This document shows positions 47,601-58,765 of a stretch of DNA of 64,000 bases, one piece after another; the first letter of the stretch is position 1, and each line of letters opens with the position of its first letter. The stretch is from Limonium bicolor (lineage: Eukaryota; Streptophyta; Magnoliopsida; Caryophyllales; Plumbaginaceae). The position numbers and the translations under genes were made by a program. The DNA is taken from contig CM041778.1 of assembly GCA_023374045.1 (NCBI GenBank), positions 97,404,839-97,468,838 of the forward strand. The letters run 5' to 3'. The notes under the pieces are model-generated. The model was not told the DNA's origin, did not search any database, and saw only the letters and a program-made list of their open reading frames with translations.

Positions 47601-50600
47601 CTGCTCAAGGATGACACGTATTTCACTTTCTATGGGATAGACGAAGCTGACCGATCAGATGGCATACATGGTGGGAGCTGAGTTTCAGTTCTTTGAATGA
47701 GTTTGAAGCTCTTTCGGGCAGACTTCTTGGTCATTGTGACGAGATTTGTTTGTAGAAAAGTTCATGAACTTTCAAAGGAAAGATCCCCTAGATTTGGAGG
47801 TTCAAAGGAAACGAAGATCAGATAGAGGAAATGGGACACAAAGAAGAAGAGGTGGTGGTCGAAGAATCCCAAACTTGCTGATTTAGTGACCCCCATTGGT
47901 GAAGAAGTCTATTCGGAATTCGAAGGCTGGAAGAAGAGAAAAAGAACGTAAAGGAAAAAAGAAAGGGAATTAGAGGCAACTAGAGAACACAACTCAACAC
48001 CGCCGATGTCACATAGAAATCTAGGAAACTGAAAGAAGATCAAGGCAGAGAGAGATTAGTCAAAGGAGAAGAATAGGAGGAAACGGATTAAGAATAACCA
48101 TTGGAAGAAGAGAGATGGCCACTGTACTTGAGAACTGGATTGTGAGGATTAAGGACATCCCTAACGCTTATTCAACTCCTGTTTCCTCAAATTTGACAAT
48201 TTCTTCCACGATTCTTTCATTTCCAATTCTGATCATCTATTTGTTGCCTCCAATCGATTACTGCTAGTGATGGTGTGCTTGAGCAATACGAAGTCAAACT
48301 GTATGATCAACCCCAAACTTAGCCCCTTGTGTGGGTGTTGACCTAACAACTAGAGGAAAATAGTAAAATGACTAGAAGAGGCTTTGAAGAAATTCCCTCA
48401 AAGAACCTGAGCATAAAGGCCTTGTCTAGGGAAAGCTCCAAAGGAGAATATTATGGGACTAGAGGATAGGTGCGGAGGCTCTTATACTAGGTCAACCGTA
48501 TGATCAATCTTGAAGTAAGCCCCATGTGTGGGTGTTCTCCAAAAACTAGAGGGAAATGGTAGAATGAGTAGAAGAGGCTATGGTGAAATTCCTCCAAAGA
48601 ATCTGAGCATAAAGGCCTTATCTAGCGAAAGCTTTGAAGGAGAATATTAAAACCAGAAGATAGGTCCGGAGGTGCTTGGGGAGAGCCTCCAGAGGGTAGG
48701 CCCTTTTTGATAGGCTGGCACCTATAGATGTGAGACCCATTGTAAAAATGCTTATAAATAGGGGTGTACCCCCACATTATAAAGGATTACGCAGTTTTGA
48801 CATTCAAAATCAGATTGCCTTGCTCTCTTTTGCTCCCTTTTACTCTCCAACTCCTTTGTCAAATAAAGAAATACTTTTAGCACTTGGTTAAAGTGCATTG
48901 ATTGTCTGTGACCGTTAAAACAAGAGTTTGGCATGATCGAAGTTAAGACTATGTAAAGATCGATCGAGACAAAAGAGGAAAAGACTATTAAACTGTCCCC
49001 TAATCTAGGATAAAATACTAGCATTAATACTCATAGACCTTAGTTCCAAATCGTACCATAACATCCCTGGCCTTTGTGTTGGTGGCAGAAGAGGAACCGG
49101 AGGGATAGAGGTGCTGGGCTAGGAAAACAGTTTCTTTGAAAGTGGACAGTGAACACTCTGGGAGGAGCAAAGACATGAGGGGTTCCGAAAATTCCCTTGC
49201 CATAGCTGTGATCTCTGGAATAGGGGAGAAGGGCTTTAATCGTTGAAGACGGGACCATTAATCAGGGACAGCGGTGTAGAGAGTAAGTTTGGCTCAGTGG
49301 CAGCAGGAATAGGAAAAGAGCAGTCACGTGAGAAGGGAGGTATTAGGGTTCTTGTTCACTTTCCATCAAGGTAAAATTTTGGGCCGGGCCAAATTCTTCA
49401 GTATAACTTTACTCTGAAAAGTGATCTGGCCTGGCTGAAGAGCTTGGAGGATATGTTCAGTTTATCAAAGAGTAACATGTTGAATTGGTGCGTTCATCTT
49501 TCTTAGTGCTTGGATAGTTTGCTTGAGGTCTGTCAAAGCTATGAAGCAACCCTCCTGATAAACTGAAGCTGCTGCTACTAAAGAAAATTCCTGGCCACAA
49601 GCTCAATAGCAGATGGAAGTCTATTACTCCAATCAAGAGCAGTTTCCTTACTCTGACCTTAAGGACAAGGTTGTTTTTAGGTGGGGAGTAATGATAAGTC
49701 TTAGTAGTTAAAGGCTACTTTGGTAAGTAATTAGTCTTAAGCTGTCATAGTATATAAGGGAGAAGAATGAGTTGTATTAGGCATCCAATCATTTGATGAA
49801 ATAAGAGAGTAGGCCACTATATTGGATCTGGGAGAGTTCAATCTTAAATAGGAGGATTTTCTCTTGTAATCCTATCTAGATGTTTTGCTATTTTCTTGTT
49901 ACACTTTAGAGGCTTTATTGCTCTTTCAATTTGTTCTTGCAAAATATTTAATGCAGACAGTTTCTCCCATGCATTCATTATTCGTTTCTTAAAAAATCAT
50001 TTGCAGTTATTGATTTGTTAAGAATGATCGTTCTGCACCCGGATGGAGCTAGTAAGTTATGCAAGCGAATCAATAGTCGAAATGGTAATTGAATTGGGAG
50101 TCTATTCGTTACATTGTTTGTGCATGCTTTTTTATACATTGACCCGAGTGGTTTATGTGATTATGATGTTGTGTTCTACTTACTGTGTTATCTGCACAGA
50201 TGAACTAATGTCAACAATCAAGAAGGTGAATTCAGGTCCTGCTAATCCAGCAAACACATTGACAAGTCTTCGTGTGGTGTGTAACCTATTTAAAGATACC
50301 AGCTTCCACCCATGGTTGCTAAGGAATCGCAGTGAGGTTAACATTTTTATAATTTGAACTATATATTTCTGAAAGATTGTTCTTATAAATTTGCTGTACC
50401 TTAAACTGGTGAATTGTGAATTTGTCATAGTAAACAAAGGTCTATTGGAATTTATCTATTGCTTTGTTGCTTTTTCTGGCAATGGGTTGGCATTGTATGC
50501 AATATGTAGACATGGGATATTTCGATGATAGACCAATTGGTTGGATTTTATATTACTGGATATTGTTTGATGAATTTCTCTCTGTCTGCAGGTTTTGGAT

Positions 50601-52731
50601 GCATTTTCTAGTTGCTATACGTCATCAAATAAGAATGTTCAGTTAGCTTATTCGACTGTCGTGCTCAAGTGAGTATCACAAGTTAGACATGGGCATATCG
50701 ATTTGTCTTGGCAAGTATTGGTTTGGTGTGTGCGTTGTTTGATTCACTAGAACTATCAGGTTTAATCATTATATTATATAATCTTGCTGTTAAAGATATG
50801 TCCTAGTGCAAATTTAACTGCTAACATGGACATATCGTCTGATTAATTCTCTCCTTTGGCTTCGTCTTTCCTTGTGTGTCCGTACACTTCAATGTGGAAG
50901 ATGAAGCTTTACCTTTGGGAGCATTTGCTAGTGTGTCCTAGTGCAACTTTAACTGCTAACATGGACATATCATCTAATTAATTCTCTCCTTTGGCTTCGT
51001 CTTTCCTTGTATGTCCGTTCACTTCATTGTGGAAGATGAAGCTTTACCTTTAGGAGCATATGCTAGTAAAGCCTCAAACTTCAAAACACCGAAAATTTTG
51101 AATGAAGTTTCCCATTTCTGGTAATCTAATTGTGCTAGGCTGTTTGCGTTTTGAAGACCTTTATATAAATTTCTAGTTGCATTCTGTTCTTCAATGGAAA
51201 ATTCCTCTTTCACTTTGTCAGTTATCTTTATTATCAAGCTATGTTTTGTAGTTGTGGTATATTATTTTGCATTTTTTGCATCTTAAACCAATTTCCCCGT
51301 TGATATGGAGCATTGTTTTTGCAGTTATTCCGTACTTTTAATTTCAGAGAAGGATGAAGAAGGGCAAGCCCATGCTCTTTCTTCTGCCCTTGAGGTATGA
51401 TAGCTTTGTACATGTTTTCATAATTGATTCACTTAGACATGGAGACGAGGGACTTTTTTCTCTGTAATATTGTCAATATTTATAAAAAGGGAAAATTACA
51501 TGCCCCACCCATGACGTTTGGCGAAATTTCACATTCCACCCACGTGGTTTCAAAAATTACTTTTCCCACCCACGTGGTTTCCCCCGTTTTACATCCAGCA
51601 ACTTTTCTAATTTTTGTTCAATTCAAAAGATGCTTAAACGTTGTCCAAATTGATGAAACTTTACATGGATGATGCTAAAGTGCTATATTTTGGTTTAGTG
51701 AGAAATCTAAAGTTTTTAAGCTTAAATGTGACATGTGGGACCCAATGAACATGTCATATGTTTCATTGGGTCCCATAGGTCACATTTAAGCTTAAAAAAC
51801 TTAGAATTTGACATAAGATCAAAATATATCACTTTAGCATCATCCATGTAAAGTTTCAACAATTTCGGACAACGTTTAAGCATCTTTTGAATTGAACAAA
51901 AATTAGAAAAGTTGCTGGATATAAAACCGGGGAAACCACATGGGTGGAGAAAGTAATTTTTGAAACCACGTGGGTGGAATGTGAAATTTCGCCAAACGTC
52001 ATGGGTGGGGCATGTAATTTTCCCAAAGAAAGCTTCTTTGTTCAGTTGGTACAATTAAAACATCACAGTGGTTCTTCATTGTTATGATAGCTTGAACGTT
52101 TATTATCCCTTGGTTCGGTGGATTTGTAGATAATTAAGGGTCTTGTGTCTTAGCTGAATGATCATATGCTGAGAACGCCCTTTCTTTCCTGTTCTCTTCC
52201 CACAAACCTTGTCTTTCTGGTTCAACAGATTGCTGAAGCGGAGAGTCTGGACGTAGATGCTAGATTTCGAGCTTTGGTTGCCATTGGATCACTGGTGTGT
52301 ACCTTACTTGTGGTCATAAAATTAATTACTTGGGAAACTCATATTATTTGTCAGTTTTGTTCATTTTGGTATATTCCCGAATCGCTGTCAATCTCTGATT
52401 TTTAGTTTTTTGGCACTTGAGCTTGAAACATTGCACGTTTTTAATCTTTCCTTCATGCCAGTAAAGTTCCTATGGAGTTGTAGCAGTTAGATTCTAGGGT
52501 GCAGGCAAATCAGTAGAGAATCTCTTTCTTTTTCAAACTTTAGCTTTTTGCTTTCTTTCTCCTATATGATGGATGAATAACTTTTGCCAATACCAGATGC
52601 TCGAGGGCGTTGTTAAGAAGATAGCTTTGGATTTTGACGTCCAGAGTATTGCAAAAGCTTCCAAAGGTTCCAAGGAAGCCAAAATTGCTGAAGTTGGAGC
52701 AGACATTGAAATCCTAGTAAAGCGCAACTAA
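41651..52731 (+). CDS. PLAA: PLAA/DOA1-type WD40-PFU-PUL protein, 22 exons
   Basis: This is a homologue of phospholipase A2-activating protein (yeast Doa1/Ufd3), a cofactor of the Cdc48/p97 segregase that binds ubiquitin. Exons: 41651-41710, 41859-42190, 42742-42845, 43074-43142, 43341-43401, 43652-43791, 43983-44172, 44258-44319, 45019-45107, 45307-45379, 45462-45521, 45749-45895, 45988-46026, 46142-46179, 46460-46546, 46987-47152, 50007-50084, 50200-50336, 50592-50668, 51325-51394, 52229-52294, 52597-52731. All introns are GT-AG, all phases agree, and the sum is 2,280 bp (759 aa), as expected for plant orthologues. Seven WD40 repeats (about 1-300) include GHTDTVRGLVEMPD. PFU follows (about 343-455, DNGVAYSWNATEYKWDK), then PUL (about 486-757). 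The start MDIDFKSYNLSCELRGHEDD fits the family. No disruption was seen. Confidence 0.95.
47314..47506 (+). repeat. 5' LTR of the intron-16 element
   Basis: 193 bp, paired with 49,692-49,876. It contains TATATACGGGAGAAG, a TATA-like promoter position. Confidence 0.82.
48300..48680. repeat. Tandem duplication inside the intron-16 element
   Basis: Two diverged copies of about 185 bp (about 48,300-48,485 and 48,495-48,680) share GTATGATCAA, TGTGTGGGTGTT, GAGCATAAAGGCCTT and GAGAATATTA. Confidence 0.75.
49692..49876 (+). repeat. 3' LTR of the intron-16 element
   Basis: 185 bp, partner of 47,314-47,506. It begins TGATAAGTCTTAG after a purine tract. Confidence 0.82.
50801..51067. repeat. Tandem duplication in PLAA intron 19
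   Basis: Two copies with period 135 bp (starts 50,801 and 50,936) are nearly identical, sharing AACTGCTAACATGGACATAT and TCTCCTTTGGCTTCGTCTTT. The exons are untouched. Confidence 0.9.
51489..52024. mobile_element. Foldback element in PLAA intron 20
   Basis: The whole 536 bp is an inverted repeat with arms of about 250 bp. Left GGGAAAATTACATGCCCCAC pairs with right GTGGGGCATGTAATTTTCCC, and pairing continues to the centre near 51,750 (GACCCAATGAAC / GTTTCATTGGGTCC). A clean target duplication was not resolved. An RNA copy would form a long hairpin. Confidence 0.9.
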
Positions 52732-52830
52732 GAATCTATACATTACCGATGAACATTTTCAATTATTTTGTTGAGATTCTTAATGGTTTTCCCCCTAATC
52801 ATGTAAAGTAAGAACTTTGTTGAATTGATT

Positions 52831-52852
52831 GGGGGGGGGGGGGGGGGGGGGG
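52831..52852. repeat. Poly-G tract after PLAA
   Basis: 22 consecutive G about 100 bp past the PLAA stop, in the likely 3' UTR or flank. Confidence 0.95.
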
Positions 52853-53259
52853 TTGGAATCAGTGATCTATCGGTTACTGATGCTTACTCTTTTGAAAATG
52901 GAAGGCGTTAAGAGCATTCAATGCACAATTATAGTTTACAACTGGAAACAATCAAAGGGGGTCAAGTCAAATTCAGTTAGGTGGCATCTGAAGGAGACTA
53001 ATGCAAGCGGAAATGGAAGAGGAGACCAATGGAAGCGACAGTCCGCGCAGTTCTAACTGTGGAGGTAAGAATATCATATTGGGGTTTCACAAAGACCTAC
53101 AATGCAATAGTAAGACTTGGAAAAGTCATAAGGGGTAAAAGGTTACCGGCGAGAAAGGAAGGCGACAGTTATAGATGATTTTCTTGTTTTTTTTTTAGAA
53201 AATGGTTTTATTTAATCTATCACTCGTGGTCTTAAAAAAAGAGATGCATCGCCATCTGC

Positions 53260-53345
53260 TGGTTATTTTTCGCATTATTATCTTAATTCATCTTGTACAA
53301 CTGGACTATTCCAAAAGCTCAACTCCGAAGATCCATTTCTATTTA
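53260..53345. repeat. Dispersed repeat, copy 1
   Basis: CATTATTATCTTAATTCATC through AAAAGCTCAACTCC matches 63,675-63,735 in order, with scattered differences. The family is unknown. Confidence 0.6.
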
Positions 53346-53699
53346 TGCTGACGGCCATAATTATAACTTGAAAATCATGCTTTAATTTCTAGCGCTAGGG
53401 TGTAAGGACTAAGGTGGCATATTAATGGTACAATTCAATTAGGAAGACAGCAGTTTACATGTGTCTAATTAGTTGACTTCTTTTCTATTTTGTGTAACAT
53501 GTCACACCTTGATTAGGAGTACACATTATATAAAATTTGAAAACGTTATAATTTATAAAATGTAAGTGTAAAAATAAAAAAATTATAAAATTATATTTTG
53601 ATAAATTTAAAATTTTATATTTTTAAATGAGTGTACAATAATGAAGAAAATTGTTATTTGTAGTCATAATTTACTAAATGTAGTCACAGACAATCGTAT

Positions 53700-54172
53700 A
53701 GTCGGCGGCCTGTTGGCTGTCTTCAAGGCCAGCTTTACCCTATATCACACACTTTAAATCTATAAATCCTAAAAAATTGTCACGACAATATGAAGTATAG
53801 AACTATTTCAAAAAGATTATCCTAAACAGTCCAATCTAAACCACAAGCCTTAAAAATTTGTCAAGTCAGTGATGACAATATAAAGTATAAAACCAATTCA
53901 AAAAAGATTACCCTATGCCACACAATCGAAAAACCACCTTAGGAAAGCTAATAAACGTCGAAGTCATTTATAGGGTTTGTAGTGCAGGGATTAGGGTCGA
54001 ACGACCTAACAACCTTATACCCTAAACCATTAACCCTAAAAAACTGTTGAGTGACAACATTATAAAATAGATAACAACTTCGAAAAAGATTACCCTACAC
54101 CACACACCTTAAAAATCACCATAGGAAAGCTAAAAACGTCAAAGGAAGTTTTAGGGTGTATAGTGCAGGGTT
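53700..54172. repeat. Diverged tandem repeat, about 200-bp units
   Basis: About three degenerate units share GACAA[TC]AT..AA[AG]TATA, AAAAAGATTA[TC]CCTA and CC[AT]TAGGAAAGCTAA. The CCCTAAACC strings are telomere-like but isolated. Confidence 0.6.
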
Positions 54173-54177
54173 TAGGT

Positions 54178-54735
54178 TCACTTTTAAAAATACAAATGAT
54201 TCACATTGTTTAATTTGAGATGTTCATTTTTCTTAAACATAAAACTCACTTTTTTCAAACAAATGATTTAGTGTCAATATATGAAAGGTCCATATGTTTT
54301 GGCGTAAGTGTGTGGTAAGATTCACTTTTTTAAATAAAATATTTAGTTTACAAAAACTAAGATTCACTTTTTAACTATCTAATTCACTTTTTAACAATTT
54401 TCGATTCACTTTTCTTAAATCTTTGATTCACTTTAATTAAACAATTTCTGTTTTTTGAGATTTGCTTTTCTTAAACCTCTGATTTACTTTTTGAAAACTC
54501 TTATTCACTTTTTAATAACCTTCGATTCACTTTTCTAAAACTTATGATTTACTTATCAATAAATGAAAGGTTCACATTGTTCTCGCATAAGATTTACTTT
54601 TCTTAAACTAAAGATTCACTTTTACAAAACAAAGGATTCACATTGTTTAATGTGAAAAGTTCACTTTTCATAAACATAAGATTCACTCTTTTTAACCATA
54701 AGATTCACTTTTCAAAATATGAAAGGTTAAGCGTG
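54178..54735. repeat. ATTCACTTTT motif array
   Basis: More than a dozen copies of (G)ATTCAC(T)TTT, mostly 20-45 bp apart, in AT-rich DNA with no coding. They resemble the GATTCATTAA motifs inside the Mutator-like element at 56,396-57,640, so this may be interior sequence of a related element. Confidence 0.6.
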
Positions 54736-54989
54736 TTATCATTGGGTCCCACAGGTCAACGTCTAGGTTTGCCGAACAGTTAAAGAATGTAAATGTGGTT
54801 CGGTTATTAACAACCACAAAAAAAAAAGATAACCCTACCCTCATATATCACCCTAGGACGGCTAATACCATCGAAGAAGCTAACATCATCAATGAAGACT
54901 AATGTGCTTCGACTATTAACCACCACACAATAAAAAAGATGACCTACCCCCATTAAACTCTTTGATGACTAACACCATGGAAAAGCTAG

Positions 54990-55215
54990 CACTGTCGAAA
55001 CATATAAAAATTATGTATTTTATTTATTTTCATAGTGAATCTTAAAATATATGTACGTACAAAAAATATAAAATATAAAATTTATCAAAACATATTCATG
55101 TTGCATCTTACTTTGAAGAGCTCGAATTATGATGAACAACGGTATAAAATTTATGTTATTTGAACTTATGTTTAATAAACTACAACACTTTAAAAGACAA
55201 AAATTATGCCACCAA
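54990..55215. repeat. Fragment related to the element at 56,396-57,640
   Basis: CAAAACATATTCATGTTGCATC, CGAAGAGCT-like and GATGAACAACGGTATAA match the right arm of that element in the same orientation. Confidence 0.5.
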
Positions 55216-55393
55216 GTAAGGTGACACCTGGAAATCGAGGAAATGGGAACATGAGTAATGTGATAAACGACCTAGAAGTTGTCATATTAATGATAATGAC
55301 TTTTTTGAAGCGATACTAATGACGATGAATAGAATAGTAAAAATTGAGGCATTCGAAATGTGAAATTGGAGGCATGTTGCTTGTAAATGTTAT

Positions 55394-55617
55394 ACTGCCT
55401 CTATTCTCAATAGATGATTTTTATGTGTCGTCATTTTTTCATAATATAAGATGTTTTGGTTATGTCTTCATCTCCTTTCCACATTTACCCCTTATCTTTC
55501 TTCTCACACTCACAACTCTTCTATTCCTCATAGAAATGAAGAGTAAAATAGTCCAAAAATTGTTTCCTTGATTTTTGTCTATTGTGCTAGAAAATCATCT
55601 ATTTTGAAGTAGGACAC
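55394..55617. mobile_element. Possible Stowaway-like MITE
   Basis: Left CTCTATTCTCAATAGATGATTTT and right AAAATCATCTATTTTGAAGTAG are inverted ends typical of Stowaway elements. The TA target duplication is only suggestive and the right side overlaps the hairpin at 55,601. Confidence 0.4.
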
Positions 55618-55712
55618 ACAAAGTAATTTTTACTGCATAATCTGTTAATTGTGAAGTGTTAAGATTTTTTCAGGATTAGATGAAGATTTCTTTGTGTGTC
55701 CTACTTCAAAAT
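55601..55712. repeat. Perfect 23-bp inverted repeat (hairpin)
   Basis: ATTTTGAAGTAGGACACACA plus AAG (55,601-55,623) is perfectly complementary to 55,690-55,712, with a 66-bp spacer. Confidence 0.9.
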
Positions 55713-56157
55713 GTCTTAGATTATTTCCACATTGACTATACGCACAATAATTCACCTATCTTGAAAAAGAAATTTAGAACGGCATAAGTGAAAGACAGTC
55801 TATTGTGAGGAAAGCAATTTGAACTTTTTTGTTTTTGGAAAAATGTCACATACCAAGACTACAACATTTTTATGGGATTTTTTAATTGCATATTTGTAGT
55901 ATATTGATTATCTGTGGTTGGGTTGCATTCTCCTCCAACAACATTCTACTGCATATAAAATAGTCAAAACAGTCATAAATATATGATATCGAATAAAGCC
56001 TTAGAAAAAAGGACCAACCGAATAAAAGACACCCTAAAACACCTGAATTTGTACAAAAAGTGAGGCTGGAAGATTTTTGTTTGTCAAAAACTCCATTTTG
56101 GAATTAATTGTACAGTGTAAGATCTTTTTTATATTACGACATCAATCTGACTATCAT

Positions 56158-56356
56158 ACAACCGGTTGTACGATGTTTATATACATCCCCGAACATTCCT
56201 CACAATTAATTTGAACAATCATCATATAAAATTGAACAATTTTCACAATAACACATGGAACTTTTACATCAATATGAACAACCAACACAAAAACTTGAAC
56301 AACGTTTGAATTTAAAATGAACGGTTGTACGATGCTCACCGTACAACCGGTTGTAC
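56158..56356. mobile_element. Short element with ACAACCGGTTGT ends
   Basis: The self-complementary ACAACCGGTTGT occurs at 56,158-56,169 and again within GTACAACCGGTTGTAC at 56,341-56,356. The interior is rich in TTGAACAA, the complement of the motif at 40,480-41,220. Probably a miniature relative of that element. Confidence 0.5.
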
Positions 56357-56395
56357 AGTAGAATTTGCCGCAAAGGGTGCACTATGCTGATATGG

Positions 56396-57640
56396 CAGTC
56401 CAGCCAACCACTAACTGGACTACTTATGCATCATATTAATGTAATTTTGTATTAAACTTAAATTTGTTATAAATTTCAAAATATAAGTCCAAAATGAAAT
56501 TTTTTTGTTCCAATGTTCATCTAAATTCAAACTCTTCAAAACTAGACCAATCATGAACATGTTTTGACAACTTTAATTTTTTTATTTGTTTATGATGATA
56601 CATAATGCTATGATTCATTAATTTAGATATTCTGATTCATTAAAATTGATATTACGATTCATTAACTAATAAATGGCGAATTATATAACAAAGTTCAGAA
56701 CCGATAATTTTTTTTATGTTTCTATGTTTATGATGATACACTACTTTAATGATATGATCATTTTTTTAATATAAGGATTTATTAGAAATGATATTATGAT
56801 TCGTTAACCAATAAGTGATGTATTAGATAACAAATTTTAGAACCAATAGAAACAGTTTTTTATTTTTATATGTTTACGATGTTACAATAAATTGATGATA
56901 TGCTTCATAATTTTGAATTTATGATTCATTAAAATTGATATTATGATGTATTAATTAATAAGCGGTGAATTAGATAACAAACTTCCGAACTAATAAAAAA
57001 ATCATTATTATTTTGTGGCCTATTACTATTTTGTGACGTATTATTATTGTTTTGTGGTGTATTATTTATATATTTACGATGATACACTAAATTGATTATA
57101 TGATTTACTATTAATTTTGATATTATGATTCATAAAAATTAATACTATGATTCATCAACTAATAAGTGGTGAATTAGATAACAAACTTTGGAATGGATAA
57201 AGAAAACCATTATTTGTGAGATATTATTATTATTGTTTTGTGATGTATTTTTATTCTTTTAGGTGTATTATTATTTGTATGAAGTATGTTATGCATTATA
57301 TAGTAAATTATATATTTTCTTGATATAGCAATTTTGGACAAATAATAGATCATTATTGTTTTGTGGTGTATTATTTTTGTAATATGATGTTTTTTAAATT
57401 GTAAACAGTAAATAATAAGTCTCGTTGAGATGTGTGAATATATACATGTAAATAAGAAAAAAAGTTCAAACTTCTCAAAACATATCCATGTTATGTCTTA
57501 TTTCGAAGAGCTGAATTTAGATGAACAATGGTATAATTATTTTTCATTTTGGACTTATATTTTAAAATTTACAATAATTTAAAGTAACAAAGTAAAAAGA
57601 CAACTCAGTCAGTAGCTGACTGGACTACCCAGTCAGATTG
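56396..57640. mobile_element. Non-autonomous Mutator-like element with long TIRs
   Basis: Arms of about 170-200 bp (56,396-56,575 and 57,460-57,640) are inverted copies. They share AAAATATAAGTCCAAAATGA, GTTCATCTAAATTCA and ATGTTTTGA. Outer ends carry CAGTCCAGCC and GGACTACCCAG. The interior holds repeated GATTCATTAA and TTGTTTTGTGGTGTATTATT. No transposase frame. The TSD was not resolved. Confidence 0.7.
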
Positions 57641-58765
57641 GTCATTCCATATTGTGCACAATCGACCATATGAAACATATAATCTTGACCCTATATCTAC
57701 CTCCTTCCGCCTCGTTAAAAACTTTATTTGACGAAACACATTAGGAAAAATCTCAACACATAACATAGTATAGTTAGGATTTGGATCTTTCATGCACTAA
57801 AACAATCACATTCGTCTCAAACCATTTTAATCCAGTCCTTATTCATTCAAAAAACAACTAATATTTCAGAACAGAATGAGTACATAAAAACCAGTTACCG
57901 CAACAAATAAGCTAAATTGGAAAGTGTAAGGTTTAATGCTAATCTTTTGTATAGTATATAATTAGAGAGCTTTAATGGATAAGTTATTGTTCTTTACAGG
58001 TTTAGTTCCACCGGAACTGGACATGTTGGCCACCTTTATGCGGCATAGTCACACATTTTTTCTCTGCTTTATTTTGGTGGCTAGTTTAGAGATGACAATG
58101 GATCGAGTCGGGTCGAGTGGAGCATCATTCACATCCATCACCTGGATGTATCTCTCTTCATCCATCCATCTGTCACCTGATTACCTATCATTCATCCATC
58201 CGTCATCCACGTGTGATTCGGGAGATAATCGAGTGAAACTTTTATTTGAATAAAATCCTTCGGTTTAAAGAATATAGAAAATTTTGTCTAAAAAAATCCA
58301 TTTACACGGTGAATATAAATTGTAGTGATAACACCAAAATGTTATCATTCAAAGTCAAAGAATTCAATCAATATCAAAATAATTATTTATTTGAAGATAA
58401 TAGTTTTAAACCTATGCATTCTCTCACCTAGCCTTATGTCACATATATCTTTGTGTTGACAGTAATGGAAGATGATCATTATGTAGATGAAAAAGTGAAG
58501 TTAGAGAATAGCGAAGAGACGCTAGAAATAGAAGAGGACTAGTGATGCATTTTGGGCAAAGACTGAATAAGTAGATGCACTCTGCTAAGATGTCGGTCCA
58601 GGAAAAGTTACTCCCGGAGAAGCTTCTTCAGAAAGTAGGCTTGGTTTCGGAGATGGCTGAGCTGCTCGCGTTCTTCGGGCAGGCAGTGGGGGGATGCGAC
58701 TCCTCCCAGGCATAGAGATGCTCTGTTAAGACCCCGTTCCAGGAGGTGCGCTAGAGCAGAGGGGT

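Larger units (their letters stand above)
47314..49876 (+). mobile_element. Small LTR retrotransposon in PLAA intron 16
   Basis: Direct repeats at 47,314-47,506 and 49,692-49,876 share AGTCTTAGTAGTTAA, GTCTTAAGCTGTCA, TTGTATTAGGCATCCA and TTTGATGAAATAAGAGAGTA. A primer-site-like TGATATTAGAGC follows the first repeat, and the purine run GGTGGGGAGTAA precedes the second. The interior begins with a gypsy-type gag remnant (PPTFDGVDPKGWL) and then degrades with no pol. Hence a non-autonomous or decayed element in the host gene's orientation. Confidence 0.85.

Noticed and set aside
51424..52054. Open frames inside PLAA intron 20
   Set aside because: They are mirror translations of the foldback arms, not genes.
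53995..54135. Interstitial telomere repeat
   Set aside because: CCCTAAACC and CCCTAAAA strings are isolated within a longer degenerate tandem unit, not a (CCCTAAA)n array.
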